Assembly: GCA_024663395.1 (NCBI GenBank)
Contig: JANFAH010000164.1
Coordinates: forward strand, 1-46,041
DNA: 46,041 nt
Direction of reading: 5' to 3'
From: Pisolithus tinctorius
Taxonomy: Eukaryota; Basidiomycota; Agaricomycetes; Boletales; Pisolithaceae
Of this stretch, positions 20,766-30,415 are shown piece after piece (within the stretch, counting starts at the first letter, position 1; each line of letters starts with the position of its first letter). Under the pieces are notes generated by a model. It did not search any database, was not told the DNA's origin, and was given only the letters and a program-made list of their open reading frames with translations. Both the position numbers and the translations under genes were made by a program.

Positions 20766-20980
20766 GAGTGCCTACGTTCAAATGGGCAGTCATTGTTGCT
20801 GCGCACAATGACAAATGATGGGCAACGCAGCAGGTTCGTGCACTGTTGTTTGGCTCTAGAAGCTTCATGGCCGTCAAGCTGATGCCTTCTGACACGTTGC
20901 ATCCTGCTACATAGTCATCTTACTGAACCCCTCAACCCAGCGAGCCCATTGTCTGTTTCCCTCGCGAAGACACCATTGTT

Positions 20981-22480
20981 ATGGCCAATTTTCAGTGGGA
21001 AGACCACAAACAGCTTATCGACCTCATCAACATGCTATCCCTGCGCAATGGCGGTCAGTTGGGACCAAACAACGAAGAAGCAGATGAAGGAGTACCCTCC
21101 ATTAGGAGTATTAGCGAAGAAGGTGAACTCAAGCGACGTTTTCTGGACAGCTTCGCGGAGATCATGTCGAGAGACAAGGGTGGAGAGCACATATGTTCTG
21201 TAGCATTGTGTGAGTCAGGAGATCGACGCCTCGATGGCGATGCCAAGGTTTCCTTGTTCGTTGCCCGTAATAGCGATTTCAAGAATCTGGACGAAACATT
21301 CTGTAACAAGCTTGAAGGGCTACTCGCCACTATTGGTGCGTCTGTTTACCGAGAGCAAAATGGTACGCCTGTCCTTCTCTGCACCTAGATCAGACTTGAT
21401 GACACGTGCATCCTAGATATCTCTGCGGTCGAAGAGGAGCTTTGGGAGGAATTGTTGCATTACAACCAACCGCGCCTCAATGTTTATGTGAAAAGCTTGC
21501 ACAACAATTTGGAAGCATTCAAGAATGCTGGATCCCTGGCCAGCATCCCTCCTTATAGCACTGGCTCTCAATCACTGCAGGATGACAATGCTGAACCTAC
21601 CACTGGCTGTGACGATCCTAACATTGGTCCTTACTCTATGGACACTCACGACGCCTACATGAGGCTCGCCCGGGAGCATATACTCGAACTTGATAATATC
21701 TTGTGCTCCCACGACGGACCAGCCCAGTGGCGCCTTCTTGCCGAGCATACCTATTCCATCCGACACATGACGTCTCTCAAGATACTAATCAATTCCTGTC
21801 CTAATGTCTCTGCTGGGCGTAAGCTGATCCAAGACATTCAGTTCTTGGGCCGTTTTCGATCTTGCCTCCGTACGCTCGTAAAAGCAGCGCTGCGTATCCC
21901 GGGATTCGCCCAACTATCTATAATTCTCGTAGAGAACCTTCAACGTCGTTCTCTTTCGTACACATCACCTTCTTTGGCGGATGTGATGATGCAACATCTG
22001 GGTCAGGCTCTGAGTATGACCACCGTCAAGAAATTCATCAGCAAAAAATGGAACGTCATCAAGGCAACACTGGGGTTCGAGCAGGTTCAGAGCAAGGTCT
22101 CTGGGAAGCCCCTCCCTACTCATGCCGAAGTTCAGCTCATCCTTTACATCACAAGGTGTGTGTATAGTGAAAACATGAACAGAGAAATATGCCTGTATAT
22201 CGGATGCAGCAGGCTATCATGCTTCCTTTGTGCTGCTTTCATCAAGTACTTCACTCTGCATGGTGTTACATTCAGAACGCGTGGGAGTCATGGGAAGATC
22301 TACCCCCGATGGTCCATCCCGGACATGGATGGATTGCATGATGACATGGTCATCGCTCTTGATTCTGCATTGGAGGATATGCAAAACTTACTGCGCGACG
22401 AGCTCAACAAGCCTATCATATCAACCCCTCATCGCCCTGAATCACCTGCCGAAGTTACAGACGATATGGACGATGAATAG
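20981..22480 (+). pseudogene. OTT_1508-like deaminase, copy 1, one nonsense codon
   Basis: A 499-codon frame, uninterrupted except for TAG at 21,386-21,388 where copy 2 has CAG. It is related along its whole length to the protein at 23,537. The C-terminal third carries the zinc-deaminase signature: HAE (codon 381, at 22,121) and, about 30 residues later, GCSRLSCFLC, then TFRTRGSHGKIYPRW, typical of the fungal OTT_1508-like deaminase family. Such proteins are proposed to be nucleic-acid or nucleotide cytidine deaminases; the substrate is unknown. It ends DDMDDE-stop, where copy 2 continues. A single C-to-T change could explain the loss. A 26-nt intron covering the stop would be too short. Confidence 0.75.
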
Positions 22481-23199
22481 ACACGCTAAAGTACTCACCT
22501 TCGTTCAGTATAATGTACGGCTTGACCTCTTTTTTTCCCACTCTTTTCTTTCTTCTCGCTCTGCTACACCGACCACAAGTACGCACGTCGCCACATGATT
22601 GTACAGAAATTCACCCATTTCGCTGGATCCGCCTCGAACGCTTTGAGCTAGGAGTACGTGCTATGATACTGAATATCACGTCCGTTTTGTCAAATTTGCC
22701 AGCTCCGCCTCCAAGCCTGCCACGAATACTTGATGCCCAATTCATCGACATGGCTAGACTCCGGTCGCTCGGCGTGAATCGACGTTCTCGGGCTCTTTGA
22801 CTGTCAATCTCCAGAACTCTCTGGAGAATGCGGAGATGTGAGCGAGGAAATGTGAGGAGACTCTTCGGATATCACAGCTCGTGACTATACAGTACATGCT
22901 GTATCAAAACAACGGGACTAGAATCATGGACGTACGCACCTCATCAAGTGTGCCCGGATAGGCCAATCTCTCTGCATTGTTGACCACTCCGTAGCTGCAG
23001 ACTGGTCGCCATCCGATGCATCAACATCAACAACGTCGAAGCGGTTTATCTACTAAGACCCAATGCCACTACACTGATCCAAACTGCTAAAGAGCTTACT
23101 CGCCGTCGAGTGCAAGTTCCTGGCCACTGTTGGCTGTCCCGAAACTATGGTGCAAAACACTGTGAGGATGGCACAGCATCACTTTCAGAAGGTGAACTG
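22481..23199. other. Decayed downstream part of the duplicated cassette
   Basis: Near 22,811-22,855 the sequence CTCCAGAACTCTCTGGAGAA and what follows resembles 25,232-25,285, the entry of the MYND-finger gene behind deaminase copy 2. So a MYND remnant once followed copy 1. The TTCAGTATAATG motif at 22,504 also matches 25,076. Near 23,090-23,160 there is weaker similarity to 27,175-27,245. No intact gene is visible. Confidence 0.5.
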
Positions 23200-23440
23200 G
23201 GCCATCCAGGTACCGGCAGTAAGCGAGACCGCTCTTGTACATTCTAAACTTGTGGCCGAGGGGTCTGGCCTCTCCCAATATCTGCTTTTGGTGTCCCACT
23301 GGGCGGCACTTCTGAGTCTGTTTCTGCTGCAAGTCCGCAAGTGTACAAAGCGCAGTTGATGGAACTCCCTTCTTTCCCCGCAGTTGTGGTCCGATTCGAT
23401 TCGAGATTTTGGGTCGCCTCGTCGGTCCCACGGTAACATC
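23200..23440 (-). pseudogene. Internally deleted relic of the GPALPP/DUF3752 gene
   Basis: On the minus strand the sequence reads ISNRIGPQL at the 5' end, like the MSDSIGPQI start of the intact protein. After a gap it reads KQILGEARPLGHKF and KSG, like the C-terminal RKQMLREARALGDRF...KSG. Everything between is missing. It lies about 100 bp from, and divergent to, deaminase copy 2, repeating the arrangement seen at 19,703-22,480. Confidence 0.55.
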
Positions 23441-23469
23441 TACGAGTGTCAATCTATTGCTTACTGAAT

Positions 23470-23484
23470 CCCCCCCCCCCCCCT
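23470..23484. repeat. Poly-C tract in the promoter of deaminase copy 2
   Basis: Fifteen consecutive C residues ending 52 bp before the ATG at 23,537. The corresponding spacer before copy 1 has no such tract. Length is likely to vary between strains or by sequencing error. Confidence 0.8.
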
Positions 23485-23536
23485 TCTAATCTGGTCAACC
23501 CATCTCGTCTGACTCCCTCGAGAGAGCTCAACTAAT

Positions 23537-25123
23537 ATGGCCAAGTTTCGGTTGGACAACCCTGAACAATTCATCAGCCTAGTTAACTTGCTATCCCTGC
23601 GCAACGGTGGCCAGCTTCAACCGAGCAAGAAGGAAGAGGAGGAACATGAAGACAATGATGTTTGTGCGGACGACGAGTCGACCGTTTGGGGTGGTAAGGA
23701 AGATGAATTCAAGCAGCGCTTTTTAGACAGGTTCGCGGAGATCATGTCTAGAGACAAGGGCGGAGAACATGTCTGCTGCGTAGCGCTCCGCGAGTCTGGA
23801 GATCAACGCCTCGACGAGGACGTCAAGATTTCTTTGCTTGTTGCTCGTAATGCTAATTTCAAGAATCTGGACGAGAATTTCCGTCGCAGGCTTGAAAAGC
23901 TGCTTGCCACTATTGGTACATCTGTTTCCGGACAGCAAAATGGTAGGCTCGTTCTTCTCTGCATCCAGATCAGACTTGATGATTCATGCATCCTAGATAT
24001 AGTTGCGGTCAAAAATGAGCTTTGGGAGGAATTGTTGTGTTATAACCAACCTCGCCTCGATTTTTATGCAGATAGCTTACGGGCCAATTTGAAAGCGTTC
24101 AAAGCAGCTGGATCCCTGGACAGCATTCCTCATTACAACCCTCGGCTACCACAGAATGATGATTCTGAACACAAAATTTTCTGCGACGACTCTTGCATTG
24201 GCCCGTACTCAGAGGCTACTCATGACGACTACATGAAGCTTGCACAGAAGCATATCCTCGAACTTGATGCTATTCTTTGCACTGGCAGCAGAGCCACCCA
24301 GCGGCGCCTTCTCGTTGAGCGCACCTATTCCATCCGGCATATGACATCTCTCCGGATATTTATCAACTCCTGTCCTAAGGTTTCCATTGGGCGTGGGCTT
24401 CTCTCGGACATCCTCTTCTTGGGCCGTCTGAGGTCCTGCTATTATACGCTCATGGAAGCGGCGCTCAATCTACCAGGATTTTCCGGTCTATCCATCATTT
24501 TTGTGAAGAGTCCCCCACGTCGTACCTGTCCAGCCACTTTGCCGCCTTTGACAGATGCGATCAAATTCTTGGGTCAGACCTTGAATCCGACCTCTGTTAA
24601 GAAATTCATCAGCGAAAAGTCCGGCGTTATTGGTGCGGAACGCACTTTCAAACAGCTTCAGGATAACATCTCTCGGCAACATCTCCCGACTCATGCAGAA
24701 CTTCAACTTGTTGTTCACATCATAAAGACAATGAATATCAAGACCGTGGACAAGGAAATCTACCCATACATTGGATGCAGCAAGTTATCCTGCTTTCTCT
24801 GTGCAGCATTCCTTGAGTCCTTTGACCACGATGGCATTACGTTCAGGACTCGCGGGAGTCACGGCAAAATCTACACGCTGTGGTCCATCCCGGACATAGG
24901 TGGGCTTTGTGAGGACATGGTCACCGCCCTCCATTCCGCCTTGAAAAAGATGCAGAACCTCCTAGTTGACGAGATGATGAAGCCTATTACGACAACTCCT
25001 CATGTCGCCGAATCAACGGCTGCAGTTACGGATTATAATCACCGGTCGTCTTTCGTCCGTCGACGTGAACTTGGTTTCAGTATAATGGATTTAATCATGT
25101 GCGTGCTTCCGTTGCGTAGCTGA
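23537..25123 (+). CDS. OTT_1508-like deaminase, copy 2 (intact)
   Basis: A 528-codon frame, or about 521 codons if the intron at 25,099-25,151 is used. The N-terminal half has conserved blocks shared with copy 1 (LLSLRNGGQL, RFAEIMSRDKGGEH, FLGRLRSC, TYSIRHMTSL). The C-terminal catalytic part has H386-A-E388, C414, C419 and C422 in GCSKLSCFLC, and TFRTRGSHGKIY. His and the Cys pair fit the zinc ligands of the deaminase fold and Glu the proton shuttle. I see no signal peptide or membrane segment. The family is common and often multi-copy in mushrooms; the reaction and target are not established. The neighbouring MYND gene may be its C-terminal extension. Confidence 0.8.
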   Translation: MAKFRLDNPEQFISLVNLLSLRNGGQLQPSKKEEEEHEDNDVCADDESTVWGGKEDEFKQRFLDRFAEIMSRDKGGEHVCCVALRESGDQRLDEDVKISLLVARNANFKNLDENFRRRLEKLLATIGTSVSGQQNGRLVLLCIQIRLDDSCILDIVAVKNELWEELLCYNQPRLDFYADSLRANLKAFKAAGSLDSIPHYNPRLPQNDDSEHKIFCDDSCIGPYSEATHDDYMKLAQKHILELDAILCTGSRATQRRLLVERTYSIRHMTSLRIFINSCPKVSIGRGLLSDILFLGRLRSCYYTLMEAALNLPGFSGLSIIFVKSPPRRTCPATLPPLTDAIKFLGQTLNPTSVKKFISEKSGVIGAERTFKQLQDNISRQHLPTHAELQLVVHIIKTMNIKTVDKEIYPYIGCSKLSCFLCAAFLESFDHDGITFRTRGSHGKIYTLWSIPDIGGLCEDMVTALHSALKKMQNLLVDEMMKPITTTPHVAESTAAVTDYNHRSSFVRRRELGFSIMDLIMCVLPLRS

Positions 25124-25151
25124 TCGTGAGCGCCAACCATGTTATTTGTAG

Positions 25152-26359
25152 GAATTCTGACCCAGTTGAAGAAGTTGAAACCGTTGAAGCCACTGAAACC
25201 CACGATCTACCCATAGCTTCGGAGTGTCACAAAACTCCAGAGCTCTCTGGAGAATGTGCAAAGTGCGAACGCGAGACTGCGAGGAAGTGCTCTAAATGTC
25301 ACGGACCGTGGCTGTGTAGTGAACGCTGCGAGAACGAGTGGGACTCCTATAGACATACTTTCAAGTGTGCCATAGGTCGACCTCTCGATACTGCCGACTA
25401 CCTCGTCCGGGCTTGCTGGACAGACTGGCTCGATGACCTTGGTGAAGACACCAGGAAGATTTCGGATTCACAAAGTTTGCGTCGGCCTACGATTCAACCA
25501 AACTCTTTGGCCTGTACTCCTTTCTGGTCCGCATTTTGGAGGTCGGAAGCCGGGAATTGCACAAGTGGCAAATTGAGGGCACGCTGACTGAAAATATCAT
25601 AGCAAAGCATGAAACTATGACCAACTACGCTCCTGGCGCGTACTATGCATGGTTCCGCCAGAATTTGCACATCTTCAACTCGGAAGGTGGACCCCCCGAC
25701 ATGTTAGCGGTTGCCAGACCATACCTCGATCCAGCGGATAGGGAGAAGAAACCCCACCAGTTGATCCCAGAAGCGAAACGCAAGTCGTTCTTGTTGTATG
25801 CTATTCTGTTGAACGGATACCACCCATATCCCACTTTGAAGTCTGATAATATGAACGGCGACCTCTATGTCGAATTTGGCTTCGTAACCTGCTGTGACCT
25901 CGAAGGCGAACAGGTGTTGTCCCAGGTGTACAGGAGACTCATCTCCCAATGCTCTTTCACGGAGTTTTGGACTGCATTTCAATCCAACAGCCTCGTCGCA
26001 TTGATGGATGCAAAGGGGCTTGAACCAGAACGAAAACAAGTCCGGAATCTCGAGGCCTTCGAGTTCGGATGCGATGTGCGCCCTAGTGTATGGTACCTCA
26101 GACTCTTCGTTAACTCCCCAGATGTGGATCCTGTGCCGTCTGTTGCTGTGGACTACGGGTTTTTCAATTGCAGAACACAGTTGAAGAGAAATTCTCTCTC
26201 AAAGGGTTGTATAAAGAACTCCTTCAGTCATCATGGGTCGACCCCATGGATTTGCATGCAGCTTGTATCAAGGGACAATTGTACGAATTCGTCCATGGCC
26301 ATAAACCGAACCTTGAACAGAGGTTCAAGAGGCTAATGACCAACATTTACCCGTGGTAG
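25152..26359 (+). CDS. MYND-type zinc-finger protein, two apparent frameshifts
   Basis: The MYND finger is complete: C-X2-C-X7-C-X2-C-X5-C-X3-C-X8-H-X3-C, from ECAKCERETARKC to HTFKC (25,252-25,368). A long domain of the kind often found behind basidiomycete MYND fingers follows: LEVGSRELHKWQ, YYAWFRQNLHIF, EFGFVTCCDLEGE, WYLRLFVNS...VDYGFFNC, DPMDLHAACIKGQLYE and RFKRLMTNIYPW-stop. The frame changes near 25,460 (before GFTKFAS) and near 26,168 (after FFNCR). Each would be repaired by one extra base, and no intron fits, so it may be a recent pseudogene or contain sequence errors. The role is probably protein-protein interaction; no specific partner can be inferred. Confidence 0.65.
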
Positions 26360-27569
26360 TAGCTGCATCTCCGATAGTCCCAGCACCAGATGTTTTTGGC
26401 CTCTGCCTCAGACAGTCTCCCCCAGATGCATGCGCCGTGAAATGGCGGGTTACGAGACCAAGGTCCTCGAGTTTCCCTTTGCTTTTGGTTCTCTTTTTCC
26501 TTTTGTTCCCGTTCATGTTCCTTTCCGGTTGAGTGTACCTCATGTAGAACTAGCCAATATTGCCTGTACTATGCATTTTTATGTCGGGTGTGTCAAACGG
26601 ATGTCAAAAGAATTCTAGTGTACGGTATTGGTTAGTGAGGTTTGTCTGTGTTCACGACTTGACATCCGAAGTCGCTCAGGTACATATCTGCCCTCGGGAT
26701 ACCCGGTCGTATTGTCTACGAAAAGGAATGATGGGTGGTTCTCTGTACTACTTCCCATAGTTAACAAATAACAAAAAGTGCCAAGCAGGAGTGTCGGTGC
26801 CCACCTAATGCCCAAGTCCGCTTCGAGGTCTCGAACCCACGTGCAAAACTGATTTATAAATTTATAAATGCAAGTATGTGGTTGGGGCTCAACTGTCGAT
26901 TCGTCAAGCACAAACACCGTATAGTCCCGGACTCACTCGAGGGGAAGAGCAAGGCATATTACTACCCAAGGAGCCCAAGGCTTCTTGCATTGACGACTTC
27001 ACGCGAGGTGACAGCGACCACTATTTCCCAGAGGATGAGTGAGGACGAGGACGTGTGAATTACTTGGTTTCATCTGAACACCTATGACATCTCGTGTGGC
27101 CATAAACAACAATGGGCCCTACGCAGTAAAATCAGCGAAATAGAAGGGATGTACTGTTCCGATTTGCTAAATAGTGTAGTTGCCGTTGAGTGCAAGACTG
27201 CCAACGACGGTCAGCTATCACGAACCTACGGTGCGAGATGTCCGCACATAAGATGGCAGTTGAGCGTGGGTTGATCGTACCGCAGATTGTTATGAGTTCA
27301 CGATAGAACCCCAAGGTATCGTCAGCATATGCAGAACGCAGATAGACGTATGTCATCTGATGTGACCATGACCCAGCCCTCGAAATCGGACAGCAACGTC
27401 TCCACAAAGTCGAACAGAATGCGCTTGAAAGATATAGAATTCTCCTTGACTGACATGATAGACGCTGGAACCATCGAATTCAACATAAGTTAAAGACATG
27501 CACACAGCACAAAAAAATCACAGAAACTCAGGAAAACTCGGGACACATACGTACGGAGTGTAAACCTTG
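26360..27569. other. Intergenic region with a B-box-like relic
   Basis: It starts with the 3' UTR of the MYND gene. On the minus strand near 26,820-26,845 GGGTTCGAGACC fits a Pol III B box, but no A box or tRNA fold can be drawn. 27,175-27,245 resembles 23,090-23,160. A minus-strand open segment around 27,290-27,480 (…RILFDFVETLLSDFEGW…) is not supported by splicing or a known domain. No gene is called. Confidence 0.3.
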
Positions 27570-28810
27570 CTACAGAAACCCACCACTCTTGCCCGTTCCA
27601 AACCTGTCCCCAAGGGCTCTCGCCTCTCTCAACATTTGCTTTCTTTGTTTCTCGTCCATGAGACGACCCCCGACTGACATGTCGCGTGAGTGATCCCATA
27701 TGGCGGCTGGTTCCTCGTTGGCGTCGCCTTTCTTCTGCGCCTCGCGCTCCATATGCGAATTGACCAATGCGGCACCCCGAACTCTGCGCTGTAATAACAT
27801 AATACCATCAGAACAATGGATAATAAAGAGATAGGGCGAAACGCCGATAGATAAACATACAGTATGCTCTTCGACACCCCTCCGAATCTCTTCATCCCTC
27901 TTTTTCTTCTTCCTCGCATCCTCAGGGTCTTCTACGGGCTCTGCATTCGCTGCCTTCCGTTTCCGACCAGAGACTTCGTCTGCGAGACGTTGTTGTCGTT
28001 CCGCGGGGGTTTCTGTCCAGAGGGAGCTGTCAACGTCGCGGCCTTGGCCAGAACTTCGCCCGAACTGGCGGGCTTTTAGTTTGGTGGGGTCGAGTGCTGT
28101 TGGGATGTTATTGATGAGATCGGAGGTTTAGTGGTGGGTGGAATACGGCAGCACGGGGACACAGCAAGACAGCGTACAGTAAGGTAGGATAGTGTACCCA
28201 CAATACCCTCGACACTGACCGGCCCCGCAAATAAAAGAAAGTAAACGAACTACTCACATGTCAGCAAATCCCCACTCTTGGGTGGAACAAGCATCCACTC
28301 CTCTCTCTCCAACTTCTTAGGTTTCTTGGCCTCCTCTACATTCTTCCGTCTCCTCTCCTCCCTCTCGATAAATTCCTCTACAGCTGAATTTCCTTCGTTG
28401 GGGGCGTTGGCAGAGGTAAAATGCACTGGAGGAGGTTGGGGGCCTACTTCAGAGTCTGAGTCCCCGTCCGAATAGTCTGAATAACAAGATGGTCCAGCGC
28501 GAGTTTTTGTTTCAGAAGGACCGACGGTGGGGAACGCAGGTCCATATACTCTTCTGGCACCTGCATTCGAAGGGGCCGGAGCACTCGACGAAGACCGTGA
28601 GCCTGATGCCGACCTCTCGGTAGACACAGATGCAGTGTACGGTGCAACCGGACCCTTGGGTGGCAGAGACGGACCACTTTTAGTTCGTGCAGTTCTCAGG
28701 TCGGGTGGTAGCGCTGGCATGTAATCATCTTCGTCTGAGTCGTCGGCGGCGGTGGCAGACACAGTTGGAAGTAGATGAGATGGAATTTGGGGACCAATGG
28801 AATCTGACAT
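27570..28810 (-). CDS. GPALPP motif / DUF3752 protein (intact copy)
   Basis: Three exons, 28,810-28,258, 28,096-27,861 and 27,788-27,570, give 335 residues with all phases preserved; the introns are 161 and 72 nt. The N-terminus MSDSIGPQIP and the motifs GPSLPP, GPAFP and GPQPPP are GPALPP-type repeats in a Ser/Asp-rich, probably disordered region. A charged helix (EEFIEREERRRKNVEEAKK), EREEWMLVPP and LDPTKLKARQF follow. DUF3752 then shows SLWTETPAERQQRLADEV, AIWDHSRDM, GGRLMDEKQRKQM and GDRFGTGKSGG. The family is conserved in eukaryotes and thought to be nuclear; its function is poorly defined. This is the only intact copy in the window; two decayed copies lie at 19,703 and 23,200. Confidence 0.9.
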
Positions 28811-29033
28811 GGCGGTTCTGTTGTATAATATATGACCTGTATGTTCTCTAATTACTACTTCGTAGACAACTCGGAAGGACAGGGTCACCAATCGCAACTC
28901 AACGTAAGTCTACAGCTCAGCTTGTAACGCACATCGTAAACCAAAGGAGGGGATCATTAAACGACGTCCATGCCGTCGTACTTAGCTTAAACTTATCCAG
29001 GTCCATCCCCCCAACAGTCACCGAAAGAAGTCT
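28811..29033. promoter_or_regulatory. Promoter of GPALPP gene and 3' end of CHS7
   Basis: A 223-bp spacer between two minus-strand genes. It must hold both the 3' UTR of CHS7 and the promoter of the GPALPP gene. No clear TATA box is seen within 60 bp of the start codon at 28,810, only AT-rich sequence (TTATACAACAG on the minus strand). Confidence 0.35.
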
Positions 29034-30415
29034 TCAATACCTGTCTGATGTAGGCGGGTAACCTCGTTGTGCACCTCCGTATCCCCCCTGCGAGTACCCT
29101 CCTCCTGCTCCACCTTTACCTCCCCCGCCATAATAATATTGCCCACCGCTCACGCCACCGACCAAACTCGCCGCGGTGCCACCCGTATGATAATTGCTTG
29201 TCGTGTCTTCTTCGAAATCCGCGGCAACGGGCGCCGTTAGCAGCGGATCTTTGACTTCCCAGACAGCGGCCTTGGATCCGACCGAGAACTCCAGATCCTC
29301 CCGCTACGTGGCCGACGGACGGACGAAAGTAGAATGATCGCAGAAACAGACAAGACAACGTAAGTACGAATGCTGGATGCGAGATCAGTGGCGTTTGACA
29401 CGTACCGTGATACTGTCCCAATATTTGTACACCATCATAACGCTCAGGAGAACGCAGAGCGTAAAGAAGAAGAGCCCATCGAGATAGTGCTTGATGGCAT
29501 TACAAATGGTGACGCTGAAAGCGAAGAGAAGGACTTGGGCGATAGTGTAGAATGCAATGCCGAAAATGATATCGCCCAGTGGCCAGCGGTCGTCCAAGGT
29601 CCGGAACACGAGGACAAGTTGGGACAGTGTGTACGTCGTGACGCAGAAGATGGGCCAAATGAGGTATACAATAAACAGAGCAGTGGTCTTGGTTGGGGAA
29701 AAACCGATAAAGGAATTGAAGGTTGCAATGGCAATGAGGAATGAGACTCCGAAGATGAAAAGGCACGATAATCGGAGGAACTGAAGAGGAGAGCGGTGTC
29801 AGAAACGTAAACGTAATTACAAAGAACCACTGGAGGAAACCAACCCATAGCGAGAGAGGGGTGCCGTCTTCTGCGAACTGGAACCCGACAAAGCCGTTTA
29901 TCAGAAGACAGCAGTATGCAGCTGCAATGAGACCTGTGTAAACAGCAGCAAACCACTACGGGTTTTCCTCGGTGAGCGTGCCACGTTCAGATCCGACAAT
30001 AGTATTCGACGCTTACGGGATAGCTAACGTTGGCCGTTGGTATGATTCCGGAGTCGAGAAACATCGCAAGCAGTTCGATAACCATGTACAACCAGAAGAA
30101 CATGACGATTTCCTTACGACCGACTGCGGTGTACTTGGAACGGATGTGATAGATCATGATCGCAGTCATGATAATGGCGACGATGTGAACGAAGCATGTT
30201 GCTGAATAATTGCGGTCACAGAAGGTGAGGATCCAAGGGAGAGAGAGTCGGGACAGGAAGAACTTACATGGTTGGAAGATGAGCGTGGACCCGATTTGCA
30301 CGTTGCGAGAATAACAATTGGGTTCGATGCCTTGACCAGATGCGCCCAACAGCGGGCAGATGACTAGCGCAGCGGTGCTACATACGCCATCGAAGGACCC
30401 AAAACTGATACCCAT
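29034..30415 (-). CDS. CHS7: Chitin synthase export chaperone Chs7
   Basis: Five exons, 30,415-30,268, 30,201-30,017, 29,955-29,845, 29,780-29,406 and 29,303-29,034, give 362 residues; all introns (66, 61, 64 and 102 nt) have GT-AG ends and keep phase. The protein starts [17 protein letters not shown] and has the family landmarks [82 protein letters not shown] and [12 protein letters not shown]. About seven hydrophobic segments are visible. Chs7 is an ER membrane protein needed for class IV chitin synthase (Chs3 in yeast) to leave the ER and so for cell-wall chitin. The tail beyond EDLEFSVGS is Gly/Tyr-rich, as is common in basidiomycete members. Confidence 0.93.

Noticed and set aside
21362..21388. 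A 26-nt intron removing the TAG of deaminase copy 1
   Set aside because: It has GT and TAG ends but is far below the intron sizes seen here (about 44-160 nt), and copy 2 codes through the same segment.
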